A DNA stretch of 64,000 bases from Calliopum simillimum (GCA_951812925.1 OX638369.1:29872392-29936391); one strand, 5' to 3'. Counted from the stretch's first letter, positions 45,801 through 58,099 are shown. Translations and numbers: made by a program. Notes: generated from the letters alone by a model not told the origin.

Positions 45801-46435
45801 CAAAATAGTTTGATTTCGTAAAAAAATAAGATACTGATGTAAATTAAATTGTTTTGAAAAAATTTAGAAATTAAAAACTAAAATTATACTCGTAAACTTT
45901 CGATTTTTACGATGTGACACTTATGACAATGATTCAATAACAAGAACACTTTCATTGATTCTTCGAAAATCTTCGGAAAGCCTGATCTCTACTGCGGCTG
46001 GATATAAACTTTTATTTATATTTTTTTGACTTAAATTCCCAGAGCATATATCAAGGGCCCTTCAACTGACTAATTTCAACCTAAAATGCGAATATCTTGT
46101 CGATTTTAAATTTTTAAATCAACTTGAACACCAACCAACCAACCAGAACGCAGAGGAACAATAAACGCAACCACACGCATGAATGCAATGTATTCGTTTA
46201 TTAAATCCTCTCCTGACGCGTTACATTTGCTGCTGCTCCCATGCAGCATGCAGGCAATACAAGGATTTTCATGCTTTTGACGGCATTCAATGTCGGTTGC
46301 GCGAACAAATTGGTCTCCAGTGTTACCAATGCGCGCGATATGTGGGTGTGTTTGTATGAGTATTTATGTTTCTGTGTAGATATTGACTGTTTGAAAATTA
46401 AAATTAAGGTGTCTCAAAATTAATGATGTTTTCAT
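45800..46435. other. unassigned
   Basis: No gene seen. A slightly GC-richer patch at 46140-46350 has no recognisable frame. Confidence 0.35.
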
Positions 46436-46439
46436 CAAA

Positions 46440-46835
46440 GTGCATCAATTGTAAACAATGTTGCGCAATATTGTTTGGCTACATTATTTCAAAAAAGTGT
46501 TGCAAACAATTTTAGCCATTGCTTCAAAAAAATGTCACAAAACATTGTTTCGCAACACTATTCATAAGCAGTGCTCCGCAACATTTTTTCTAAACATTCC
46601 ATCTAAATATTGCGTCGAAACATTATTCTAAAAAGTGTTGTGCAACATTGGAAGGAGATGTTCTGTATAAGCATTGTACATATTGCAACATTTTTTATAA
46701 ACAGTGTTCTGCATCATTACTTCTAAACATAATATTGTTTCGTAAAATAATGTATAAACAATGTTCTGCAACATTTATTCTTAAAAGTGCTCGGCAACAT
46801 TATTTCTAAACATTGCCTGGAATTTGGGAAACAAT
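46440..46835. repeat. degenerate GCAACATT array
   Basis: GCAACATT, GCAACACT, AAACATTG and similar words recur every 25-40 bp with ATTTCTAAA or ATTCATAAA spacers, both as ACATT and as AATGTT. Spacing is irregular, so it is an old, partly scrambled minisatellite rather than a clean array. Confidence 0.6.
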
Positions 46836-47099
46836 ATTGTTGCTTTTGCTTTAAATTCAAAGCACCCTATTCCACAAGTATATGCTGGTTAGTGTATTTA
46901 TATTGTAAGCCCCTACAAAACCAAGCAACTAACAACATCGGACGACGACGCATGGCTCAGAAGGCTTTCTGCCTGACAATGAATTGAGGTTACTTGCTGC
47001 ATTCTGCATGAATATGCCATGCAACAATTTAAATTGCAACAAACTGCTGCTGAAGTGGTAACAGGCCTAACTCTCTTACTCTTCTTTCCATAGTGGCAC

Positions 47100-47225
47100 T
47101 TAGTGTTCCAATTTACGCATGGCGGCAAAAAGTTTACGCTTCATGGGTGGGTAGATTGGCGGCGGAGGAGGAGCCGTAGGTGGTGGTGGCAATGATGCTA
47201 CGATGGTCGTCGATGACGGTACAGC
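47100..47225 (-). CDS. terminal coding exon of an unidentified minus-strand gene
   Basis: On the minus strand an acceptor ATAATTTACAG ends at 47226. It opens a 41-codon frame: AVPSSTTIVASLPPPPTAPP, then PPPIYPP, then a basic end MKRKLFAAMRKLEH and stop (47102-47100). The base composition is far richer in G+C than its surroundings, the other frames have no better reading, and the frame starts right at the splice site; together this supports a real last exon. The proline-rich run suggests a cytoplasmic tail or SH3/EVH1-type ligand, but I do not recognise the protein. Its upstream exons would lie at higher coordinates; none was found with confidence. Confidence 0.5.
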   Translation of the reverse strand, partial: AVPSSTTIVASLPPPPTAPPPPPIYPPMKRKLFAAMRKLEH

Positions 47226-47227
47226 CT

Positions 47228-49150
47228 GTAAATTATGACTCCGAACATTTTTCATGTTTTTGGGCTTGGTTTTGGTTTGGTTACATCGCTTAACATTTGA
47301 CTTTCGTTGGCTCGTTTGTTCAATGCGTTGCGGTTGAAATTTACAATCAGCGCCTTCAGGCTGTAAATTTGTTGAATCCTACTACGCTGGTGAGATGGGT
47401 TTTTCAATGCCGTTTACATTTTTCTTTTGTATTTTTGCGATGCAAATTTATTGGAAATGACTTAAAATGTAGTTATGATGATATTTCAAAATTTTAATTT
47501 CATTTGATAAGAACGGTTGGAAGGCATATTGCATTCGAAGTAGTATTGAATTGTTTAAACCTCTGGACTTAATGACCAAATGTAAATTCCTGAATCTTAC
47601 AGCGTAACAGTCAGAACTTTATGAGGAGTGATTTTACAAAAGGGCGTATTTCCACTTCCGACCTCGAATGCCATCGCCATTATCATACAAAATAAAAAGC
47701 AATTTTCAAGAGAATATTGTAATCAAAAATCGCATTTCGGAACCAAAGGGTTTACTTCCATATAATTCCATAGAAACTTTTTAGAGTTTGATACAAAAAG
47801 ACGTATTTCGAATAGCCGCCGTAGAAACCGTTAATGTTTTTTGACTGACATCCTGGGGGAGTATGTTCGAATCCCAGACAGGAACGCTTTTTTTTTAATT
47901 ATTTTATTTTTTTAGTACCCTGGGAGAGTGCATTCGAATCCCAGACAAGGGTTTTTTGATTAGTTATAGGAAATATTTGACCCGTACATTCACATTCCAT
48001 CAATTAAAGGCATATTGATATTTACCAAAATTTGTTAATTATTAACAAATATTTTCTAGAATGTTCAATCAAATATATTTCTGTGAGGGCAACATCCTCT
48101 TTTCTCAGTGTAGGTATGCTGCGGCCTTATTTAAGTTCCAAAAGCCTCAAAGAAAATATCCACGGCACGATCAAGATCATCAAGAATGTCAGAAAAGGTG
48201 GCAGTCGCCCAAATCAGAGATTTTGTAAAGTTATCGCGCAGCCCGCTCCCAAGAAACGCTACACAGCAGCTAAAGAAAATAACTATTAAAAAATGTCATC
48301 CAATTCATATTATGACATATTTTTGCCTCGTAATGGTAGTTAATCTCTTTGGTACGGACACCCTTTACATAGCAGTCAAAAGTCTACGAAATGATTAACT
48401 CAAAACTTACGAGGTGAACGAATAAACCATCAACTCAAAACTCGAACGAACTGAGAATGAGTCGAATCGATCGAGTTTAGGTTGTTTGAGTTTAGTTCGC
48501 TGTGTATGGCGAAATTTCGATCATGTTCGATCAGCTCATTGCACAGGTTTACTTCTCTATCAACAGGGTTTTCAAAGCACATCTCTCTCCATTGTTGTTT
48601 GTCGGTTCATTTATGACTCAAAAGCTTTTGACTTTCGTAAGGTCCGCTGCTTTTTTTTTCAATATTTTGGACATTTCGTTGTTAGTTAGAGCTTCATGTC
48701 TTAGAAGGCCTGTAAGTTTTCATAGATACGTGTTTAGGTTCCGCTTTACTTACCAAATCCATTGCTTTTTTCTGGGGGTTACTTTGTTGACAATACTGGA
48801 AACTTGGTTAACACCAAAATTCTCGTATAAGATTGACAACATGTGCCACATTTCTCTATCGTACTCTGCCAGCACCTATAAATCTACACAATATTAAAGA
48901 TAAAAAATAATATGATGGATTAAGGCCATGTATTATATGCAATATTCTCGGAGCTTATTTGTTGTTGTTGGAATACGTGTACTTATCGAAATATGTCGCT
49001 TAATTTGTGAAATGCCTTAATTTTATTAAATTTAAAACATAAAATATTCCTACTAAGCGCATAGCCATATATCAAGGATATTCTAATAATATAAATTGCA
49101 AATGCTTCCAAAGCCAATGCCATGTCATGTCATGTCAAAAGTCTTACGTT
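47228..49150. other. upstream of the proline-rich exon; SINE-like fragments
   Basis: Two box-B-like units at 47848-47955 (CCTGGGGGAGTATGTTCGAA / CCTGGGAGAGTGCATTCGAA, each followed by TCCCAGACA and a T tract) look like a tandem pair of tRNA-derived pieces. Open frames at 48032-48900 show no domain. Confidence 0.4.
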
Positions 49151-51215
49151 ACTTTCCCTAAGCGCAATTTTATTTAACTTGAGCTATAACCATTGCATAA
49201 ATTGATGTACGCTGATGATGTTGCATGTGTTGTGTTTGTTGTTGTTGGCTGGTTCTTTTGTGTTGCTGCTGATGGCGCTCATCATCATCATCAGCAGGAG
49301 CAGCAGCAATTTCGCTGATGCGGGAAAAATAAGAAAATGTGATGCGACGATACGCGATGCGTTCATGGTTCATGTCAATGCAAATGAAAAATTTAACCAT
49401 CAATTTAAAAAAAACGGAAAAAAATGTCACCATCGAATCGAGATGGCAACGAGATGATGAACGATATTCGTTATCATTACATCATACGATTGTCGTATGC
49501 AAATGTTTTGCAATGTTGTTGCGAGAAAATGAAAATCGAAAAAGAAAAAAAAAAAAAAAAAAATTATTGACAATTTGTTTGATCCATTTCACCCGCAATG
49601 CCCATTTGACTCCGTTGACTCAGCGGCAAGGAAACGCATAGCATTGCCGCAATGGTAACTCTATACAACGCGAGAAGCAACGCAACGCAATAAATGTGGC
49701 GAGTGTGGGGCACAATGCATTATACTCGTTATTGACAACATTGAATCGAAGTTGCTACAGTAAATTCCAGCAATAAGAGCAGTGGAAACATTAAATAAAA
49801 TTCAAAGTTCATCTGTTTAATATAAAATCGCTCGAATATAGGGTTAACTAGAAAAATTGTTCAAAATCAAGGTGGATGATTAGACAGGTGTTTCAAAATC
49901 TCCATCACTGTCAGAGGTGTGTAACGCTTCACTGCTTACTGTCAGATAATTCTTAATCAGTGTTGACGTCAAAGCACAATGTCATTGTGCGTCATTAAAA
50001 AAACTATGACACATTTAGAATATGACATTAGTTTTGCCAATAATTCACCAATACAAATCGCAAGAAAAAAAATTAATTGTGTGAAATTTTACACTTTTTG
50101 TGCCACTGTGCATTGCAAGTGCATTTTACAAGCACAACATGCGTTTTCTTGCTCGCACTATGTCATACAAATGCAAATGCTTATGCTCTTCGGAAAATGC
50201 GTTACTCTGTAGCAGGAATCTTCATGCTGTCTGACAGCTCTACACGATTGATGCTATCAATGTCATCATCGATTCGATTTTCGATTTGCAATTATTTTCG
50301 CGCATTTAACAATTTGTAATTTTTGCTACAATCGAAGTGCTACGCTACGCAATACTGCTGCTGCGCCGCATGCCTGTCATGTCATTTAATGTTTCCGTAT
50401 CCTGTCATCATGGCGTCGTTGACTGCTGCGATTGCTATACACTATACACACACACACACGAGTGTAAAAGAATTTCTTGCATGTGCGTGTGCTACAGCAT
50501 TTGACTGCAATTTTCTTGTTGACGTCATTTTAAAGCATTCACACACACACTCATGTATACAAACATACTTATGTGTGCAACAAAAAAATTGCATACACTA
50601 TGCACACAATAGATATAAAATCTGATATGTAGCAAAAAATTCGTAGTTCAATTTAATATGCAATAAAAAATGGGAAATTTTTTCATTGACATTGCAGCGA
50701 TATCCTTTGACAGTTCCTTTTAGTTTTTGTTGTTTGCTACGCCACACTGTATATGTATGTATTCATATAATATTAAATTGCATTATATTGCATTTTAAAG
50801 ATGCATCAAAGTGGTACACCTAAGAATTTTCCATAAAGAATTTTTCTTTTGAGTAGAAATTTTTGTGTGGAAAATTTAACTGCTGTGATCTGTAAAAATT
50901 ATGTTAAATATTTTTAAGATTTTTCCACAAGAATTTTTAAGTACTTTTGCACGAATATTTGCTTATGTGAGGAAAGCCATGCTGCTTTATTTTAAATAAG
51001 CAATATATAGCATTAATATTTAATACTTCAAAGAATTTCTAAAGGGCAACACATTTTTGAGATTAATTCAATTATAAGGAAACAATCTCAGAAGTCACTA
51101 GCTGCCAAAAGAAGACTTTGAAAAGGGAAATCAGCGAACCGAGAAAATGGTATTTTCAAATTTTTTGACATTTTTGAAGTTATCCGACTTGTTCAATATT
51201 TTTGAAATTTTCTTG
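49150..51215. other. trinucleotide- and CA-rich unassigned region
   Basis: GTT/GCT/CAT-type triplet runs at 49215-49320 open all frames on both strands. ACACAC runs occur at 50445-50460 and 50540-50555. Composition resembles fly UTR or regulatory DNA, but no gene can be called. Confidence 0.4.
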
Positions 51216-51219
51216 ATTT

Positions 51220-52170
51220 TGTAACGAACTTTTTTGCCAGCGCTTTTGCTCGCCGGTGGCCAGGAGTTCAGCTACAAAAATTTATAAAAAGATAAAGATG
51301 GCCTCTTGGTTAAATTCAAAGTCACGGGTTGGAGTTTAATTAATTTACTCAATTTTCATTTCTCTATTCGGATTGTCTCAATATATTTATAATAATATAA
51401 TAAATAAAACACGTCTCTCTACTCCCCACCACTCTCTGCTCCTGTGCATCGCTCTCTCTGTCGCTAGCCGTGGCCTAGTTGAGTGTAGTAGTAGTTAGTT
51501 GCCTCGCTTACACCTAACGTAATGGTGTTTTTTTTAACACGTAGTCTCTAATTGAGGCACTGCAAATATTAACGCCCTAAGTCGACTTTGATTGTGAAGC
51601 TGTTCCCCCCACTTACACTTTAGCTGTGAGCAGCTGATTTATTATCTGGCCACACACGTCTTATGTGGTGGTTGTCTTTTCGCCATTCAGCACTATCGCT
51701 CTATATTGACTACAATGCTCTTTTGTACGCGACTAAATTCCCCTTATTCCGTTTTCCACGCTGCTCTTTGATACCCGACTCCATTTGAGACTAGATTGCA
51801 CCTACGAATAACTGAGATATTATCGGGCTACTCGTTTGTGTGACCCCTCACTTTTGTACTAACCACAGGCAACTGATTAATTATTGAGCTACGTGTGTAT
51901 AGTGCCGCGGTCGGTCTCTACGCTAGTATGCCCCACTACTACTATTATTACTACTTTAACTCAGCAAATACCTTGTTTCCCTTTAGATTGCCGTTTACAG
52001 CCTTGTCTGCTACTACTGCTGTTGTACACTCGTCGCCGGCCACGCAAAAACTGTCTCGATCAACTGCTGTATGTCTAATTTTATTTTCTGTTTCTGTGAC
52101 AAAAAACAGATCGAACGACTGCTGCGTGTCAAAAACAGCTGTTGCGCAGTGTTGCCGTTGCGTCTAGTTT
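51220..52170 (+). mobile_element. possible solo LTR or LTR-like insertion
   Basis: A sharp GC- and CT-richer block begins TGTAACGAACTTTTTTGCCA, has a TATA-like TTTATAAAAAG at about 51279 and AATAAAAC at about 51404, then a long CT-rich stretch with CTCTCTCTGTCGC. The TG start, promoter-like box and poly(A) signal fit a retroviral-type LTR, but I could not fix its right end or a target duplication. Confidence 0.3.
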
Positions 52171-52394
52171 TGTTCATGTGGTAAAGATTTTACCTTTGAC
52201 TAATATTAATTAATTCTTATAAAGTTATTTTAATTAATAATGCTGCAAATTAATTATAAAATTAATTAAATTAATGTTTGGCTAAAATTTTTGATTTTAA
52301 AGTCGATTCATTTATTAGTTTAAAGGGAACCGAGTGTGTGCATCGAAGCTATTCACGCATTAACATGCGTGTGTATGAAAAACAAAGCAACGAA

Positions 52395-54254
52395 TGTACA
52401 TTAGAGCGCCCATATGTGCAAAATTCTGATTTTGTTTGCTCCCCGTCCATTTCCTGAAATTATAGGTCAAAAAAGTAAGATCTCAAAAAAAAAATTTGGA
52501 ATCGGTAGTGGAAAAAACCCAGCCGGTTTTCGATCAAAGGTCGAAAAATTGACTAAAAAAAGGGAAGTCGCTTTGACTGCCCGTTACTTCAAAACTGTTA
52601 ATTTTTTCATAATATTTTCAAGACAACTTTTGTAGAGCATGAATAGGTTAACATTATCTTCTTAAAAAGTTTTGGTCCAAAAATTAAATTTGTTGTTGTT
52701 TCGGTAGAAAAACTTTAATTTTTTAAGAAAATTTTCATGACTTTTTTTCTTTAAATTGGTTTTTTGTGAATTTCAAAGGGCGGAATATTTGTTCTGGAAT
52801 TTTTATATTGTAGAAAATTAAATGTTAATTAATTTAAAGGAAAAATTACTAAAAAATATTAGTTTTTAAGAAATGGAGCCCGTTTCAAAGTTAAGAAAAA
52901 AAATTTATTTTTATATTTTTTCTTCTTAATTTTTAATTTGGTAAGAATCCTTTTTATTAGTCATATTTCCTACACTAATTTGGAATTGCTGAACACGAAA
53001 ATAGCATTTATTTTCGTCTTAGTGCGTTTTTGGGCTGTTCCAGCAGAGATAATCGAAAATTTCGAATTTCGTGCACGCAGCTCAGGAAAAAATTTCAATC
53101 AAGTTGTCAAGAACTGCACAAAGATGTGAAATTGCACCTGAGCATTTACTGAATAAGAAAAAAAAGTTTTCATAATCGGTTCATGGCATGGTTTTTAAAA
53201 TGAGGTCGAAAAACGGTATTTATAAAAAAACGACTACAAACCAAAACAAAAATAGTCATTTTAGATGTAGTTATTAATGCTGAATGCGAAATTTGACGCG
53301 AAATTGCTGTATCACTTATGGTTTGTGAGATATCTCAACCCTAATGTTCAAAAAACACGATTTTTGGGGTTATGTAGAATACACACAAAATTGTTTTGGT
53401 CTGTTTTATTAAATGCGTCATTTAGTACTATTTTTCTTCTTCAAAATGAAACAGAATGGTCTTGTATGATTTTGCTTTAAAAAGTTATGACCATTTTAAA
53501 ATAACATTATAAAGATATAGTAATATGGCAATTGCTATAGAAAATCCATACATGATTCTTAACTTTCATGATGTCATTTTTAAATGATCATAACTTTTTG
53601 AAAAAAAGTCGCACAAACCCATTTTATAGCTCATTTTAAAGGCAAAAAGCAGTTCTAAATGATGCATTTAATAACAACTAGCAATGCATTTTCTTGCATC
53701 CAATAAAGTATTGATTAAAAGAAAAAAAATTAGAATACTCATTTTTTTCCAACATTGAGACCGGCTCCATACCTTAAAATATTTTTGAAAAATTTTTTTT
53801 GTTGAATTAATCACCATTTAATTTTATGCAATAAAAGAATTCCAAAACAAATATTCCTTCCTTTAAAAATTAAAAAAACCAATTTATCGAAAAAAAGTCA
53901 TGAACATTTTCTTAAAAAATTAAAGTTTTTGTACCGAAACAACAACAAATTTAATTTTTGGGCCAAAACTTTTGAAGAAGATAATGTTAACCTAGCCATG
54001 CTCTACATAAGTTGTCTTGAAAATATTATGAAAAAATGAACAGTTTTGAAGTAACGTGCAGTCAAAGCGACTTCCCTTTTTTTGGTCAATTTTTCGACCT
54101 TTGATCGAAAACCGGCTGGGTTTTTTCCACTACCGATTCCAAATTTTTTTTTGAGATCTTATTTTTTTGACCTCTAATTTCAGGAAATGGACGGGGAGCA
54201 AACAAATTCTCAACTTTGCACATTTCATATATCTTGTGGGCGCTCTAATGTACA
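52395..54254. mobile_element. 1.86-kb fold-back element, about 0.5-kb arms
   Basis: TGTACATTAGAGCGCCCA at the left is exactly inverted at the right (TGGGCGCTCTAATGTACA after one extra G). The arms stay complementary for about 500 bp (GACGGGGAGC, AACCCAGCCGGTTTTCGATC, AAGTCGCTTTGACTGC). The loop (about 52900-53790) includes the ACTACAAACCAAAAC...TTTAGTACTAT repeat also seen at 4560-4740. No coding sequence. It ends 6 bp before the piggyBac relic. Confidence 0.8.
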
Positions 54255-54264
54255 TACACTTTAA

Positions 54265-56355
54265 CCCATTCATTCCGACTGCAGCGTATACGCTTCCGCA
54301 GACATACCAAAATGAATTACCGTTAAAACTTTCCGCTCGCAAAAAAACAATGGTGACATGCATTTTAAATTGAACAGGGATATCTAGCAGTCCATGAGAA
54401 TATGTTTTTACTTTAGTCGCGACTTGCATATCGGTCGTAAACAGTGTTTTTTAAGTGAGTGATTTCTAAAAAAGTGAAAAAATACAAAAATGGCAGCACG
54501 CAGATCGTAAGTGAATATTTTATCTATTTATTCCTTTTAAAATGTTCCAAAATCCAATGGCTTTCAGTTTGTAATTGTTTAACGAATTAAAACTAATAGT
54601 TATAAATTTAAATTTTGTCGATATAGTGTGGATTTAGGGATCCAAAAGTGTGAGGTAGCGTATTCGCTGCAGTCGGCCATTCGCAGTACTGCATGAGTTT
54701 TTTTTATATTAGCGTATACGCTGCGCTCCTCTATTCGGTCCCGTTACGCAATAAAAAATTTAAATCAAACTGCAGTGAAATCAGAAAAAATGAAGGTATC
54801 AGTGTACTCGTAAGTACTAACTAAATAAGAAAAAAAAAAAAATTTAAATAGGTTCGACTAATTTTTGATAAAATAGGGCAGTCAAATTAGGGTTTTACCT
54901 CGGAATGAGAGATAAAAAGCTGAAAACTCGTATTCACCTTCATTATAGTGTTCTAAAAATTGTCGTAAAAGTCCCATAAAATATTTTGTCTGGGTCGTAA
55001 GTTATTCAAGGTCAAAGGTCACAAAAATCAGTTTTTTGCAAATATCTCGCAAACGGTTACTTTTTCAGAAAATTAGTTCAAGATAATTTTGTAGCCCTGG
55101 TGATTTCCTAAAAAAAAGTACTGGAAGCTGTTTTCGTACGACTTATGGTTTAGGAGATATTCTAATTAGAAAAGTAGTAAAGCTTGGTTATTCATAAATG
55201 CGGCGTATATGACACCTTTTTTTTGAGTTCACGACAGTTCGATTTGATTGGTGTGTTTTTCGGTAGTGAAATTATACTGGCATTTCACAATTTTAGGTAC
55301 TATATGTCAGCTTTGGAGATTCAAGAGTATCACGAGAATTGCTCTGAAGACGAGGACGTGATCGAAGCAGCATACATTGAGCCTCCACCTACTTCAGAGT
55401 GTATGTCGCCTGAAGATTCTGGTGATGAAGAAGGCTGCGGAACATTTTTTAATTTGACAAGCCATCAACTCCAACAGCCGATAGAAGTGGTGCTTAGAGG
55501 TGGACGACCTGTATCGCCACTGGAAGATGAAGAGTTAGAGATATTGTGGAGCCCATCGAAAGTGACTGAAATTTTAGACAACTCATACACTGTGCTAGAT
55601 GTTGACCTAATCAATTCAACAGCACCGTCACCATCTACATCGCACATCTTGGACATGGAATTGCAAAATCAGCAGGTCAACAATCTTGAAATGCCTTTAC
55701 AGTCACTTTTCACTTGGTTAGTGGATGTTTCTATACAGAATGCTTAGCTGTTATCTCGAAAACCAGGTCATAACTATACGCAACTTCAATTTCGCCAAAG
55801 TATATCAAATAAATTCTGTCGGTCTTTCAATACTCAGCGACCTCCAAGGGGCTATCAGCAACCAACTGGTAAATTGGAAGATGAAGCCAGATTTGATTGC
55901 ATTGGACATTTTATTGGGGTTACTACCAATAAAAAACGACGTAGATGTAAGGGATCAGACTGTACTACTCAATGCCAAACTGAATGTGTGAAATGCAATG
56001 TGGGCTTGTATGAAGCTTGTTTTCAAAAATACCATTTTATGTTTGCGGACAAAAACTAATTCTTGATTATTCTTAGTTTATAATTTACGTATATTACAAA
56101 CAAATGTACCTTTTACTTTTTTTTTCCATGAAATAAAATTTTTTTGTTATGATTATAAAATAATTGTGTCTCCCAATTATTTTCAAAAAACTATACTAAT
56201 ATGGCCGAGCGTAGCGTATAAGCTACCGCCTTCCAAGGTCAAGTGGGGTGATCAATAAATTTTTTTTCCTCTTTTTATACTCATTGAGTCATTTGAAGAC
56301 TACCCACAGCAAATCAAAGCTTTACGTCGTTTGGTTCACTCTCGGACTTAATGGG
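54265..56355 (+). mobile_element. piggyBac-type element with TTAA target duplication
   Basis: TTAA at 54261-54264 and 56356-56359 flank ends CCCATTCATTCCGA and the inverse TCGGACTTAATGGG. TTAA duplication and CC(C/T)-type ends define the piggyBac superfamily. Palindromic AGCGTATACGCT-like words occur at 54283, 54658, 54712 and 56213, near both ends, as subterminal repeats. The encoded transposase has lost its core, so mobility would need a helper transposase. Confidence 0.85.
54490..56059 (+). pseudogene. piggyBac transposase remnant, DDD core deleted
   Basis: An N-terminal acidic region begins after the acceptor at 55296 (YYMSALEIQEYHENCSEDED...) and runs to 55747. Two short 5' exons could supply the start: 54490-54506 (MAARRS) or 54790-54809 (MKVSVYS); both end TC|GTAAGT and fit phase 2. 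The catalytic middle is missing. The C-terminal cysteine domain survives at about 55838-56059: LEDEARFDCIGHFIG, a basic RRRCK, then C-x4-C-x3-C-x3-C-x2-C and NVGLYEACFQKYH, ending FADKN. A complete piggyBac transposase is about 550-600 aa; little more than a third remains. Confidence 0.8.
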
Positions 56356-56359
56356 TTAA

Positions 56360-57880
56360 TAGGTATGTGAGTGTATTGGTGCATGGCGACCGACCAACTA
56401 CATACAAAACAAAGGCGTTTTTGTCCCACAATACCAAACAATTTGCTTGAATTCTCATGTGGCACAGCGACTTGTCTGAAGTAGAGTAGTGCCTTCTTTT
56501 TGTGCAGTCAGACGAGTAAACACATTAGAATTTTAAAGTAAAAAAAGGCCTATGGTTATAGTCCATTGTATTACTCTACGCCGTAAAACGCACTTGCAAT
56601 TTTCAGATTTTTTTTTTGCAGTTTTGCATAGGAAATTTGTTTCTTTCACTTATTTGCTTCCACTTCCACATATGCAATGTTTCAATATTTTGTTTGTGAA
56701 AGATTTTTTCAACGTTTCATTTTTCAACGCATTTTATAAGGAAATTTAATTGAAAAATTTGTTCTGTATATGTTAGTCAATTTGGAATGATTTAAATTTG
56801 TTATTAGATTAAAAGGAAACAATTATAATGAATCCGTAATGGGTTTGGCGACCTCACAAGCTCCGATGATATTTTTGTATGCTCTGGCACGGCCCTGCTC
56901 CTTGAAAGATTGCATGCTTTACGGAGAATTTTTTTTGAGAAGTTTTTAATGCTCTTAAGTAGAAAGGGGAGAGAGTATGATTAGCTTGAAACAATTTCCG
57001 TGTATAGTTTTAAGTAAGTCCCTAAATTTTGCCGACAAACTTTTCAACATTTTACCTTCTTTGGGATTGAATGCATTTTCATAATAAAAATATTATTCAA
57101 AGATAATTTCACTAAATAGGTAGGTACATATACTCTAAAACAAAAAAAAAAAAAAAAAATATTAAATTTAAAAACATGCAGTACGAAAGACTATAAAACT
57201 ATTTAAATTTATACAAGAGGTTTTTGTATTTTGTACCTATTTATTTTCTTTCATTTCATTTATCAGTTAAAGCCAATTATTTTGCTGTCATTTTTGTAAA
57301 ATTCTAATACGTGAGTTGTGGGTGTTTCAGAGGTAGATAGGTATCACCACAGCATAGCAACATAAAGCAACAAAAAGAAAATGTTGCTCGTCGTCATTGT
57401 TAACTAACATGTTGTAATACGCGAGTATGTATGTTTGTGTGCATGGAGGGAAAAAAATATAATTAGAATTGTCATAAAAATCGCGATAGTATTTGTGAAA
57501 AGCTGTCATGTGAAAAATCGCGCGACACAAAACAGCAGTGATACCAAACAACTAAACGAATGCAACCAAAATAACAATGGCAGTTGGTGGATGCTGCAAC
57601 AAATTGAAGTAACCGAAAATAAGAGCAAAAAAAAAAAAAAAAAGAAATAAATAGAAAATTCACAAAAATTCAAAATATTATGTTTGATTTAGATATTGAC
57701 TTTTGTTGGTTTATTAGTAAGCACAACAGAAGCTTCAGGGTGATTGCTAGGTAGTCAATTCCTGTTGTCGCTTCCTTAGAGAATTTTTGGTGGACCCGTT
57801 AAAGATGTTTTTCATTATGGTTCCTCTATGTTCATTTTTGGATTATGATTGAAATTCGAATTAGACAGCTTATAATTTTA
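56360..57880. other. unassigned
   Basis: AT-rich with A/T tracts (57142-57160, 57627-57643). No supportable gene; frames at 57327-57663 overlap on both strands and have no domain. Confidence 0.4.
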
Positions 57881-57889
57881 GTGTAAAAA

Positions 57890-58090
57890 ATGTTGTGATT
57901 TCGGGGAGTTGAACTCACGACTCTTGAGATATCAAGCGACGCTATAATTGCGCTTATGAACCAGTGGGCCGCTTGACGCTCAGTGGTTGCTAGATAATTT
58001 TTTTTTTTTTTGCTTAGGGGGAAAAAAAAAGAAAAATGATAACATCTCGCGTTCACGAGGGATCGAACTCAAAACTTTCGATATATTTCA
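57890..58090 (-). repeat. two tRNA-like SINE heads in tandem
   Basis: On the minus strand GAGTTCGATCCCTCGTGAAC (about 58046) and GTGAGTTCAACTCCCCGAAA (about 57900) each contain a B-box-like GTTCRANNC. A weak A-box-like TGAGCGTCAAGCGGCC lies upstream of the second, and an A/T-rich joint separates the units. No intact cloverleaf. Confidence 0.4.
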
Positions 58091-58099
58091 TTGCTAACA

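Noticed and set aside
46440..46835. CRISPR-like array of GCAACATT words
   Set aside because: Nuclear insect DNA, irregular spacing, degenerate units in both orientations; not a CRISPR array. The same applies to the 45-bp repeats at 22521.
49170..49457. Overlapping ORFs on both strands with Q-, L- or D-rich runs
   Set aside because: All derive from the same trinucleotide run (GTT/GCT/CAT), which opens every frame; no splice-supported model.
50323..50625. 100-codon ORF with His/Thr repeats
   Set aside because: Produced by ACACAC dinucleotide runs; no domain or splice context.
57327..57663. Overlapping ORFs on both strands
   Set aside because: Mutually shadowing frames beside poly-A tracts with no domain or splice signals.
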